From Sphingobacterium alkalisoli (GTDB lineage: Bacteria; Bacteroidota; Bacteroidia; Sphingobacteriales; Sphingobacteriaceae): a stretch of 64,000 nucleotides of DNA. How positions within the stretch are numbered: the first letter of the stretch is position 1; every line of letters begins with the position of its first letter. The position numbers and the translations under genes were made by a program. Shown one piece after another: positions 17,311 through 24,932 of this stretch. The stretch spans positions 1 to 64,000 of the forward strand of contig NZ_SUKA01000001.1 of assembly GCF_005049105.1 (NCBI RefSeq). Direction: 5' to 3'. The notes under the pieces were generated by a model. That model saw only the letters and a list, made by a program, of their open reading frames with translations, made no database searches and was not told the DNA's origin.

Positions 17311-17390
17311 AGATAGCATAAGACAAAGGCCTTTCCTACTCCTTGCGCTCGAACGTCCTACTTTTCTCCGCAAGATTTTTAAAGCATCCT

Positions 17391-17431
17391 AATGTTGTTA
17401 TTATTCAACGCCTTTGCATAATAACAACATT
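17391..17431. repeat. Perfect 14-bp inverted repeat
   Basis: AATGTTGTTATTAT (17391-17404) and its exact complement (17418-17431) are separated by 13 nt. It lies 139 bp upstream of the XRE gene. It may be an operator or a terminator-like hairpin; the tail on the plus strand (TTTATACG) is only weakly T-rich. Confidence 0.5.
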
Positions 17432-17569
17432 TTATACGAATCACATATACTTTTACATATTACATTATATATCGAATAGGACAAATATAAATATATAAAT
17501 ACGAAAAAACAAGTAAAAACAATAATTATAACTCCTGTTGACTTAAAAACTTAATGACGTAATTGTTTT

Positions 17570-18184
17570 ATGGCAAATACAAATGAAGAACAGGACAAAG
17601 AATTCGAAAATTTTCTGAAAACGCTAGGGGATTTTATCCGAGACAAAAGAAAATCCCGAGGCCATAAAAGCGCGGAAACCTTCGCTAATTCAATCGACAT
17701 GGATGAAGATCAGCTCCGAAAGTACGAAAGAGGCGAAATACCGATGACGTTAAAAACCTTGCATAAGATATTTAAAGGTCTTCGAGAAGGAAGTGAAAAT
17801 ATCGCCGAACAACTGGCCGAATTATCTGAACCCCCGCTCGAAAAGTCGGATAAACCGTTGTCGGCAGAACAGATAACACATGTAAAGAACCAAGTGAAAA
17901 AGTTGAACGGAAATGAAATATTAATCACTTTACGAGATGAAGATATCCAGCGACTAGGAAAAATACTTATTATTGGCTTTACGACGGTTCCAAAAAATAT
18001 ATTTGTCCAAAAAGTGGGATTATTTTCTAGAAGTAAGAACTTCAATATAGTTTTCAGCATAGCGCTTAAAAATAATTGGATAGTGATGCTCTATCCCGAA
18101 TCTCCCCGTCGCCATGATCAAAAATACCATACTACCGAAGCAGGCAAAAAGGTATTACAACTGGGCAATAAGGCACAAGAGTAA
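17570..18184 (+). CDS. XRE-type transcriptional regulator with C-terminal extension
   Basis: 204 residues. An N-terminal helix-turn-helix of the Cro/cI (XRE) type (about 15-75: FIRDKRKSRGHKSAETFANS, then DMDEDQLRKYERGEIPMTLK with TLHKIFKGL) is followed by a linker and a C-terminal domain of unknown fold. No protease or sensor motif is seen. A broken DUF6934-like gene follows. It could regulate the neighbouring accessory genes. Confidence 0.8.
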   Translation: MANTNEEQDKEFENFLKTLGDFIRDKRKSRGHKSAETFANSIDMDEDQLRKYERGEIPMTLKTLHKIFKGLREGSENIAEQLAELSEPPLEKSDKPLSAEQITHVKNQVKKLNGNEILITLRDEDIQRLGKILIIGFTTVPKNIFVQKVGLFSRSKNFNIVFSIALKNNWIVMLYPESPRRHDQKYHTTEAGKKVLQLGNKAQE

Positions 18185-18211
18185 TTTTTCTAAATTAGCT
18201 TAATAACCATT

Positions 18212-18618
18212 ATGAACTTAGATAGTTATCCTTTCTAAACCAATGATGGTCACATTGATTTTGAATTTGACAGTGAACTACCAAAATGTACGATCAAGAA
18301 AGTAGTAGGTTCCAGTCCTCAAAATGCAAATGGAACAACATACTTTAATCTCGGCATCGGCGACCTTACCCTCACTACGGACGCTATTAGCTATTTAAAA
18401 AGATCCAACAATAGAGATAATGAAAAAATTCTGTCAACTATTGCGTGCATCATCTTAACTGTCTTAACATATGCGTTAAAGCGAACTGGATAAAAATGAC
18501 AAAACCTCACAAGCCTAATTCAAGAGCACAAATGTATCAGATTACATTAGAAGGAAAAAAATACTATTCTTCCGCTAATAGTAAGCTAGCGACGATAGTA
18601 ATCCACCGAGCTGTATAA
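18212..18618 (+). pseudogene. Broken DUF6934-like gene
   Basis: The frame from ATG 18212 starts MNLDSYPF and meets a stop at codon 9 (18236-18238). It then continues open as FEFDSELPKCTIKKVV, TYFNLGIGDLT, and NEKILSTIACIILTVLTY to 18493. A shifted frame (18496-18618) carries PNSRAQMYQITLEGKKYYSS. Together these resemble DUF6934 (ExxGPKG-I-K-V; YNLAFGD; ARTRLYQM) with an early nonsense change and a frameshift. The decayed state is visible; the family name is from recall. Confidence 0.6.
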
Positions 18619-19078
18619 AGTTATAGCCGGACTTTTTTTAACGTGACACATTCTTCAAAAAGTACCACCAGCGATATTGTCATGATCGACATTAAACATG
18701 AAACCTATAATCAGGAACTTATCGAAAGGATCTCCTTGCAGTCCAGTAATTAATGCTACCACTTCGTTCGCCTTCTGAATAGATAACATAACGCACCATA
18801 ATCGTAACATACGAACGACGACAGCGTCATCTCCTGATCCCTGTTCCCAGCCTATAAGTTCTACCAACATAACTCCCTATCCCAAACGTAAGCCAATTTT
18901 CCATTCTGTCATTTAAACGTCATAAAGAAATCGTTTTAGCACGGTGAAACATCCTTTTATTTGGAAATTCCCTATTTTAGGAAAAATAAGCCGAGCAGTT
19001 ATAGACCGATCCCAGTGCAATATTAATCAGCTACACTTATCCCCTCTGCTTATGTCTAATTGTGTCTAAAATTACGTC
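18619..19078. other. Gene-free region upstream of the toxin locus
   Basis: About 460 bp with no recognised gene. A 71-codon minus-strand frame (18655-18870) has no family resemblance. The promoter of the rightward toxin/glycosyltransferase operon should lie in 18900-19078, but no clear TTG/TAnnTTTG pair is visible. Confidence 0.4.
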
Positions 19079-20200
19079 ATGTATTTTAACAAGAACAGGG
19101 TTCGATATACAGGTTATGTTATGCCAAAGCATGACATAGAATACCTTGCACAAGATTGGAAAGCATTCCTTGCGAAGATCCCCGCATATCCACATCATCG
19201 TTATGCTGAAAAAGGCATTGTATATACTGCCGGTGGAGTCAGCCACGTTACCTGTCTGTGGGTGTCTATAAATGAATTAAGGAATTTAGGATGCCTTTTA
19301 CCTATTGAGGTGTGGCATCTCGGAAACGAGATATCTATCGATGTGATGGAGTTCTTTGAAGGATTAGATGTTCGGTTCAGAGATTTTCAGGACCTTGGGC
19401 CAATCGATAGGACAGGCGTGTTTTTAAAACCCCTAGCTATCTTGCATAGTTCTTTCAGAGAAGTATTGTACATAGATTCGGACAATGTCTGCCTACGCGA
19501 TCCGACCTATTTATTTGATATCCCCGAATACAACCGTTTAGGAACGGTGTTCTGGCCCGACTATTGGATAACGGACCCCCATAATCCTATTTGGAAAATT
19601 ATAGATTCGAGTGCTTTTGATACACCCGAGCAAGAGAGCGGACAGTTGCTAGTTAACAAGGAAATGTGTTGGAAGGAATTGAATCTGTGCTTACATTTCA
19701 ATATGTTGGAAAAATACTATTATAAATTACTATATGGTGATAAAGACACCTTCAGGTTTGCATGGTTTGCGTTGAAAACATCATTCTATATGATTCCGAC
19801 GCTTCCGGGCACTTGTGGAACAATAAAAGAGGATGCTTTTTATGGCAATACGATGTTACAACATGACGAGAACGAAAGTGTCTTGTTTCTTCATCGAAAC
19901 CTTTTAAAATGGGATATAACTCGACCTTATGAGAAATCATGGCAAATCATGAAACGTTTTGAAAAAGATGCAGTAGTTAAAGAGGCGCTTTTAAAAAAAT
20001 TGAACGGAAAGCCGATGATCGATCTTGATGGAGACACACAATATGAAAATGCCTCCACAGAAATTACCCTCTTGGAGGAAAAATGTCTTAACTACCTAAG
20101 AACTTGGCGCAACTCCGTAGCATATTTCAGTTTTTACGAACACATGCATTTTGTGAATCAACGATATACTTATTCCAAATCTTTTTCATTAGAAATTTGA
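19079..20200 (+). CDS. MNN1-like (PF11051-type) glycosyltransferase
   Basis: 373 residues resembling the alpha-mannosyltransferase (MNN1/PF11051) group. Motifs are GIVYTAGGVSHVTCLWVSIN, LPIEVWHLGNE, KPLAILHSSFREVLYIDSDN (the DSD at 140-142 is the nucleotide-sugar/metal motif), LGTVFWPDYW and ESGQLLVNKEMCW. Cytoplasmic, no membrane segment. It begins an operon (2-nt gap to a second glycosyltransferase) that leads into a GG-leader toxin gene, so its acceptor may be the exported protein. That is inferred from context; cell-surface glycan work is the alternative. Confidence 0.8.
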   Translation: MYFNKNRVRYTGYVMPKHDIEYLAQDWKAFLAKIPAYPHHRYAEKGIVYTAGGVSHVTCLWVSINELRNLGCLLPIEVWHLGNEISIDVMEFFEGLDVRFRDFQDLGPIDRTGVFLKPLAILHSSFREVLYIDSDNVCLRDPTYLFDIPEYNRLGTVFWPDYWITDPHNPIWKIIDSSAFDTPEQESGQLLVNKEMCWKELNLCLHFNMLEKYYYKLLYGDKDTFRFAWFALKTSFYMIPTLPGTCGTIKEDAFYGNTMLQHDENESVLFLHRNLLKWDITRPYEKSWQIMKRFEKDAVVKEALLKKLNGKPMIDLDGDTQYENASTEITLLEEKCLNYLRTWRNSVAYFSFYEHMHFVNQRYTYSKSFSLEI

Positions 20201-20201
20201 C

Positions 20202-20864
20202 ATGGTACCACAGCTAATACATCAAATCGTAGGTAGGAAACCATCTAAGCTGGCTCAGATCTGTTTAAGGTCATGGAAAATCCTAGAAAGTAAAGGTTTC
20301 GAAATTATTTATTGGGACGATGAAATGCTGGAGAAGTTTATCGGTGAATACTATCCATTCTCCCTACAGGCTTTCCTTTCCGCCCGGAACCACGCAGAAG
20401 CTGCCGATATTGGCCGATACCTTGTAGTGCATTATTACGGTGGATATTATGTGGACTGGGACATCAGTCTGAACGATGTGGAAGCATTTATCTCTCTAGC
20501 ACACCATGAAAAGCAAGGCTATCTTGTCGAAGACCCGTCAAACCAAACTCTCGCATCCGAACATTTTTCTGCATGTAAAGCAAATGTATATCTCTCCACT
20601 ATTGCAAACGACATTGTGGACATCTTTAACCGGGGCGAACGGGATAAAATAAGTACACCAGATTACTCCGGACCTTTCCGCATGCGCGAGTCATTAAAAA
20701 AAATAGCACCCGTTGAACAGACCAAGATTCCGGTAAAAGACATCTTCGAGTATGATTACAGCGAAATAAGAAAACAGCCAGAATACCGGAAATCGGGGAT
20801 TATGACCCATTTTTGGGAGCATTCATGGATTCCATCCAGAAGACAGCTAAACAGAATACCATAA
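20202..20864 (+). CDS. DXD-type glycosyltransferase (Gly_transf_sug)
   Basis: 220 residues of the sugar-binding DXD glycosyltransferase group (PF04488-like). It opens IPQ-type PQLIHQIVGRKP, then EIIYWDDEML, AEAADIGRYLVVHYYGGYYV and DWDIS (the D-x-D at about 86-88). The C-terminus (FRMRESLKK..EQTKIPVKD..EYDYSEIRKQPEYR) is duplicated as a fragment 2.2 kb downstream. Cotranscribed between the MNN1-like enzyme and the first GG-leader toxin; a likely job is sugar transfer onto the toxin's Ser/Asn/Gly-rich linker. Confidence 0.82.
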   Translation: MVPQLIHQIVGRKPSKLAQICLRSWKILESKGFEIIYWDDEMLEKFIGEYYPFSLQAFLSARNHAEAADIGRYLVVHYYGGYYVDWDISLNDVEAFISLAHHEKQGYLVEDPSNQTLASEHFSACKANVYLSTIANDIVDIFNRGERDKISTPDYSGPFRMRESLKKIAPVEQTKIPVKDIFEYDYSEIRKQPEYRKSGIMTHFWEHSWIPSRRQLNRIP

Positions 20865-20910
20865 AATAAGGAAAAATTAACAAATAAATAGATAGCCTAA
20901 AAAAAGAACG

Positions 20911-21891
20911 ATGAGAAAAAAACTTAAACTTGCATTCGAAGAACTGGAAAAAGAACTGACCATCATCACACAGGCCGAACTGATGCAGCTAATGGGCGGC
21001 AATGGATCAGGACTTAGTGCAGATGCCTCGGTAGAAGAAGTGGCATCTTATCTACATGACATTGGTGTTCCACTTACCCAGGACTCTAGTGGTAACTATT
21101 ATTTTAGCAGCTCCGGCAATAGCATCATGATCGAGGAAGTCGTTGTTATGGGCTACTCTACTGGCATGAATAGCAGTGGAGACGGCCAAAGTGGATACAG
21201 CTCTGGGATTAATGGCGAAATGACCTCTACAGACATGGTCGTTGCCTATCTACAGTCCTATGGTTTCGCATTCAGCTTCAATAATGGGAGCTACACTTAT
21301 TATTCTCCCAACGATAACAACAACTCAAATCCTAATGACAGATGGCAAAGAGATCCAAACGGCAATATAGTTGCAACTCCAACTGGAAGAACAACAACCT
21401 TTCCAGAAGGCGAAAATTCTACGGTAAATGGACTAATATTCGAGTATAAGGAAATGGAATTATTAGCAAAAAACGGGCAGAAGTATATCGTATACGAAAC
21501 AACATCTGTTTGGGATACCAATACAGGACAGTTTCTACCTCTTGATGCACAATATCAGTCGAATTGTTTTGGACTAGCCGTTGCAGATGGTAACTATTAT
21601 TTTTGGGACGATACATCAACGACCACTAATGAGTTTTCTTTTGAGTCATATAAAAATGCATTTTTTGAGGAGACAACCAGCTACGACCCTAATGCTAGCC
21701 TTGCGGTAATATATTCCGGTGACTATGCAATACATGCTGGAACATATGGCATGACACAGGGCTTCACAGCGAAAGGAATGGTCTCGGGAGTAAATACATA
21801 TTCTTCAGAAGCTGCATTTCAAAAAGGACATACCGAAGAAAGTACTACAATTTTGTACCCAGGGTCTGTAAAATATTATAGATTAAAATAA
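20911..21891 (+). CDS. GG-leader exported effector 1, C-terminal Cys/His hydrolase-like domain
   Basis: 326 residues. Residues 1-30 form a double-glycine leader (helix KLAFEELEKELTIITQ, then ELMQLMGG) of the kind cut by C39 peptidases. The mature protein starts NGSG and contains a short module ASVEEVASYLHDIG..SGNYYF, a motif IEEVVVMGYSTG (74-85) like the SusC TonB box, a Ser/Gly/Asn-rich linker with a second module (MVVAYLQSYGFAFSF), and a C-terminal domain (about 170-326) with SNCFGLAVADG (Cys219) and DYAIHAGTYG (His275). That spacing recalls NlpC/P60-type amidases. No Sec signal peptide. A candidate immunity gene follows after 5 nt. Confidence 0.72.
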   Translation: MRKKLKLAFEELEKELTIITQAELMQLMGGNGSGLSADASVEEVASYLHDIGVPLTQDSSGNYYFSSSGNSIMIEEVVVMGYSTGMNSSGDGQSGYSSGINGEMTSTDMVVAYLQSYGFAFSFNNGSYTYYSPNDNNNSNPNDRWQRDPNGNIVATPTGRTTTFPEGENSTVNGLIFEYKEMELLAKNGQKYIVYETTSVWDTNTGQFLPLDAQYQSNCFGLAVADGNYYFWDDTSTTTNEFSFESYKNAFFEETTSYDPNASLAVIYSGDYAIHAGTYGMTQGFTAKGMVSGVNTYSSEAAFQKGHTEESTTILYPGSVKYYRLK

Positions 21892-21896
21892 TCGTT

Positions 21897-22745
21897 ATGG
21901 ATACATGGAAAAAACAGCAGCCCTTTATGCGGAAAGCATTGGTTAGCCTATCTATTACGGTAATATTGTTAGGTATTTCTAATCATAGTTATTCACAGGC
22001 CTCATATAGTGAGAATAAGTATATAAAATATACAAAAACACCAAATAAAGATGTAGAATTTTTTTTTACAAAGTATCCTACTGCTTACTCCCTAACGATG
22101 CTTTATAGTAACCGTATACCTCGTAGATCACTTTTGTTTCTTAGAGAATTTGATGAGAACAACTATTATAAGTCACTATACTTTGATTTAGAATATGAAG
22201 CTGATTCAATTTATTTTCATCAATCGTACAATGTGAATAATACTGTATTGAAAATGATAAAGTTTTCGGACTTTGAATCGCATGAGACGTCTAAGAATGA
22301 TTTATATAGTATTGTTATGTTTAGGGATTCCGTTGTCTATAGATTTATAAAAGACAGGGACTTCATTGAGAACGAGAAACAAAAATTTCTGGGATGGCCC
22401 GCGTCTTATGGCGGTAATATCAAGGATCTGGAGCAGGGAATAAGCATAAGGTACAAAAAGAAAAAAAAGGTTAGCAAAAAAGTAGATTCCGTTTATGTCT
22501 TTAAGTGTATGGTTCTTCGCAACGACAGCTTAGGTGATGTAGAACAGATCGTTGGGAAACCATCATCCTTATCAGATATCATTGTAGAGGAATTTCGTAA
22601 AAGCAGTAAATCCTGGAAGGCAGCGATTTTAGAAACATCAGGGCTACGACATGACACATTCATCCGTGTATCTGTACGTTTGAATAGTGACGAAAGCATA
22701 ACGATAAAAACACCCAAAGGACTTCATACCATACAAGGATATTAA
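21897..22745 (+). CDS. Exported protein, candidate immunity to effector 1
   Basis: 282 residues, or about 272 if started at the internal ATG 21927. It carries a Sec signal peptide (MRKALVSLSITVILLGISNH, cut near SYSQA). The mature part is a beta-rich protein with no recognised domain; it has a Lys-rich segment (KKKKVSKK) and a C-terminal helix-strand unit (IVEEFRKSSKSWKAAIL). It follows effector 1 by 5 nt and no other gene is between them. Periplasmic location is what an immunity protein against a periplasmic cell-wall hydrolase would need; this role is inference. Confidence 0.55.
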   Translation: MDTWKKQQPFMRKALVSLSITVILLGISNHSYSQASYSENKYIKYTKTPNKDVEFFFTKYPTAYSLTMLYSNRIPRRSLLFLREFDENNYYKSLYFDLEYEADSIYFHQSYNVNNTVLKMIKFSDFESHETSKNDLYSIVMFRDSVVYRFIKDRDFIENEKQKFLGWPASYGGNIKDLEQGISIRYKKKKKVSKKVDSVYVFKCMVLRNDSLGDVEQIVGKPSSLSDIIVEEFRKSSKSWKAAILETSGLRHDTFIRVSVRLNSDESITIKTPKGLHTIQGY

Positions 22746-22836
22746 AAAATTGGATCCCGAGTATTTATAGTAAAAACGCCTTTATTCTTTTAATGGAGCC
22801 TGATGGTGATCCTTTATATATACAAAATCAGATACT

Positions 22837-22887
22837 ATGAAAATATTACTTAAAAATGTTGGCTTAATGTTCCTGCTGCCGCTGATA
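22837..22887 (+). pseudogene. 5' fragment of a WG-repeat lipoprotein gene
   Basis: Reads MKILLKNVGLMFLLPLI, the start of the lipoprotein signal seen in the WG-repeat genes (compare LLFLLPLIGC at 24933 and KVLLKIVGLFLW at 46498). About 60 bp upstream (22780-22836) also match the DNA upstream of 46498. The frame is broken where it joins a glycosyltransferase-gene fragment at about 22885-22890. Confidence 0.7.
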
Positions 22888-23092
22888 AGGATCTTTCCGG
22901 ATGCGCGAGTCATTAAAAAAAATAGACACTGTTGAACAGACCAAGATTCCGGTAAAAGACTTTTTTGAGTATGACTACAGCGAAATAAGAAAACAGCCAG
23001 AATACCGGAAATCGGGGATTATGGCCCATTTTTGGGAGCATTCATGGATACAATTTAGAGGACATTTAAAACAGAACAGTATAAACATATAA
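22888..23092 (+). pseudogene. 3' fragment of the DXD glycosyltransferase gene
   Basis: Encodes FRMRESLKK-like to end: RESLKKIDTVEQTKIPVKD, EYDYSEIRKQPEYRKSGIM and HFWEHSWI, nearly identical to the last 60 residues of the gene at 20202-20864. It has lost the DXD region. It is followed, as in the parent copy, by a GG-leader effector gene, so it marks a duplication endpoint. Confidence 0.85.
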
Positions 23093-23131
23093 AATATTAT
23101 TAATCAATTTAAACAAGTTAAATTAAACATT

Positions 23132-24046
23132 ATGAGAAACAAAGTTAAACTTGCATTCGATGAACTGGAAAAGGAACTCACCATCATCACACAGGCTGAG
23201 CTAGCGCAACTGATGGGCGGCAACGGTTCGAGCTATAGCTCAGGCCTTACAGCACAATCCAGCGTAGAAGACGTTGTCAACTATTTTAGTGCCATGGGAT
23301 TTACCTTTACGCAGGATTCCAGCGGCAATTACTTTCTAGGAGGTGCGATAAAGATTGAGGAAGTGACGGTCGTAGGTTATTCGACAGGATACAACATGGA
23401 TGACAATGGAGGCAGTGGCTTCGAATTCGGGAGTACAGGTTTTAATGGCTATGAACAAGCTTACTTAGATCTTTTCCAAAGCCAAGGCTATTTCATTCCG
23501 GGACAAGAGAATACTAGTGGATATCAGCAGAATACCTCTGTGAATGACGTTATACACTATTTTCAGGGAATAATTTCTGCAAAAACAAATGCTAATGCTA
23601 ATAACGTATCAAGTGGTGAACTTATTGCAAACTGGATCGGAGGAAATTTCTTATCAAATTATAATTCGCAACCGAATAACTGGCGAGAAACCTGTGCGAG
23701 TTCATTATCTTTAGCTCTTAATATGATGGGGCCCGAATACGCCATACCGTATAGATCAGGAGAGACGGTGTCGGGAGATCAGAATAATGACGGTCAAAAC
23801 GAGTGGTACTTTTACAGAGCTGCTGAAATGAAAGACTATGTTTCGAACAGATATGGTAGCATGACACAAATTTCTGATCCTGGTGCAATTCCGGAAGGAG
23901 CGAAAGGCTTTCTTTATTATGAAGATTTCCAGGGTATTGACAGAAGATATGATCACATAGATTTTTGGGATGGCACTAAAGTCATGGGAGGTACGGATTA
24001 TAGCGACAGACAAGATGTTAAAGTTTATTTTGTCAGAACAAATTAA
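23132..24046 (+). CDS. GG-leader exported effector 2, Tae4-like peptidoglycan amidase
   Basis: 304 residues. The leader (1-30) is nearly identical to effector 1 (ELEKELTIITQAEL..LMGG). The linker has the same modules (SSVEDVVNYFSAMGF..SGNYFL) and IEEVTVVGYSTG (75-86). The C-terminal domain (about 163-304) carries Tae4 hallmarks: WRETCASSLSLALNMMG (Cys188), YFYRAAEMKDYVSNRYG, KGFLYY, and YDHIDFWDG (His275, Asp277). Tae4 enzymes cut the D-Glu to mDAP bond of peptidoglycan stem peptides and are normally T6SS effectors. Here the domain is fused to a type 1 secretion leader. Three WG lipoproteins follow. Confidence 0.82.
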   Translation: MRNKVKLAFDELEKELTIITQAELAQLMGGNGSSYSSGLTAQSSVEDVVNYFSAMGFTFTQDSSGNYFLGGAIKIEEVTVVGYSTGYNMDDNGGSGFEFGSTGFNGYEQAYLDLFQSQGYFIPGQENTSGYQQNTSVNDVIHYFQGIISAKTNANANNVSSGELIANWIGGNFLSNYNSQPNNWRETCASSLSLALNMMGPEYAIPYRSGETVSGDQNNDGQNEWYFYRAAEMKDYVSNRYGSMTQISDPGAIPEGAKGFLYYEDFQGIDRRYDHIDFWDGTKVMGGTDYSDRQDVKVYFVRTN

Positions 24047-24057
24047 AATAAACATTC

Positions 24058-24846
24058 ATGAAAACAGTACGTAAATTAATATGGTCATTATTTTTGCTTC
24101 CCTTTGTCGGTTGCTCACAAAATAAACCGTATACTAATGAATACCTGTATCTAGTGGTTGATACTACTGGCACCCTTATGAAATATGGATATAAGGATGA
24201 GCAAGGCAAAATGGTAATTCCTTTTGGCAAATATTATATGTGCTTCACCGACACGATCAAAACAATTGGATTCGTTGCCATTCCAAAGCAAGGTTTTTGG
24301 GCTATTAATAAGAATGACGAAAAACTTTTTAGAGTCGTTCCATTTGACAATGGTCCCGATTATCTGCGTAATGGTCTGTTTCGGATTTTCGGTGAAAACG
24401 ATATGATCGGTTTCGCGAATATGGATGGTGAGGTGGTTATACCTCCTCAGTATTCATATGCAGATCCTTTTGATAATAACATAACAAATTTTTGTGACGG
24501 ATGTAAAACATGGCGAGAAAGTGCTTCCAATGATGAATTTAAGCACCAAAAACTGTCTCGAATTTTACAGATACATAAAGATACAGTCCTTTTTGACCGT
24601 AATGCTAAATATGGTGCAATTGATATTAGAGGCGACACAATCTTGCAGCCCGTATATGATCGAATTGGCCGGTTCAAGGAGGATATTGCACTGGCCTATA
24701 AAGACGGTAGAGCTTTTTACATCGACCGATCCGGCAACGAAGTAGTTTATGACCCGAAAAAACATCCCAATCAAAAGCCTTTGGATAAGAACATTAATAG
24801 TAAAATAAAGTATATTGATGGATGGGAAAGTTTATTAAACGATTAA
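24058..24846 (+). CDS. WG-repeat lipoprotein A, candidate immunity to effector 2
   Basis: 262 residues. The lipoprotein signal ends in LLPFVGCSQN (lipid on Cys20). The mature part is made of WG (KWG-type) beta repeats: YGYKDEQGKMVIPFGKYY, GFWAINKNDEKLFRV, IGFANMDGEVVIPPQYSY, KYGAIDIRGDTILQPVYD and RAFYIDRSGNEVVYD. A CDGCK motif lies mid-protein. The gene begins 11 nt after the Tae4-like effector and is one of three tandem paralogues with conserved ends and a variable middle, the pattern expected of immunity arrays. The immunity role is inference. Confidence 0.72.
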   Translation: MKTVRKLIWSLFLLPFVGCSQNKPYTNEYLYLVVDTTGTLMKYGYKDEQGKMVIPFGKYYMCFTDTIKTIGFVAIPKQGFWAINKNDEKLFRVVPFDNGPDYLRNGLFRIFGENDMIGFANMDGEVVIPPQYSYADPFDNNITNFCDGCKTWRESASNDEFKHQKLSRILQIHKDTVLFDRNAKYGAIDIRGDTILQPVYDRIGRFKEDIALAYKDGRAFYIDRSGNEVVYDPKKHPNQKPLDKNINSKIKYIDGWESLLND

Positions 24847-24932
24847 AACAAGTATTTGAAGAAATGCAGATTTAGTAAACAGAGCCCCAGAGTGGAAGTA
24901 TTATTTGGACAAAAATTAAAAAACAAAAGGCA

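Larger units (their letters stand above)
16904..17569. other. Gene-free region with two structured elements
   Basis: About 666 bp between the leftward susCD operon and the rightward XRE gene. It contains a large composite stem-loop (17206-17310) and a perfect 14-bp inverted repeat (17391-17431), listed separately. Open frames here (for example 16887-17321) lack coding character. The last 140 bp are very AT-rich and probably hold the XRE promoter. Confidence 0.5.

Noticed and set aside
16887..17321. 144-codon plus-strand open frame
   Set aside because: It crosses the susCD promoter region and the structured stem-loop; composition is not protein-like.
17170..17340. Integron attC or insertion-sequence end
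   Set aside because: The stem-loop lacks attC core sites, and no transposase or integrase fragment is nearby.
18655..18870. 71-codon minus-strand open frame
   Set aside because: No recognisable motif, no neighbours in its direction, and surrounded by decayed DNA. It could be a fragment but cannot be supported.
22901..23092. ATG-started 63-residue protein
   Set aside because: It is the tail of the DXD glycosyltransferase gene lacking its active site, so it was called a fragment rather than a gene.
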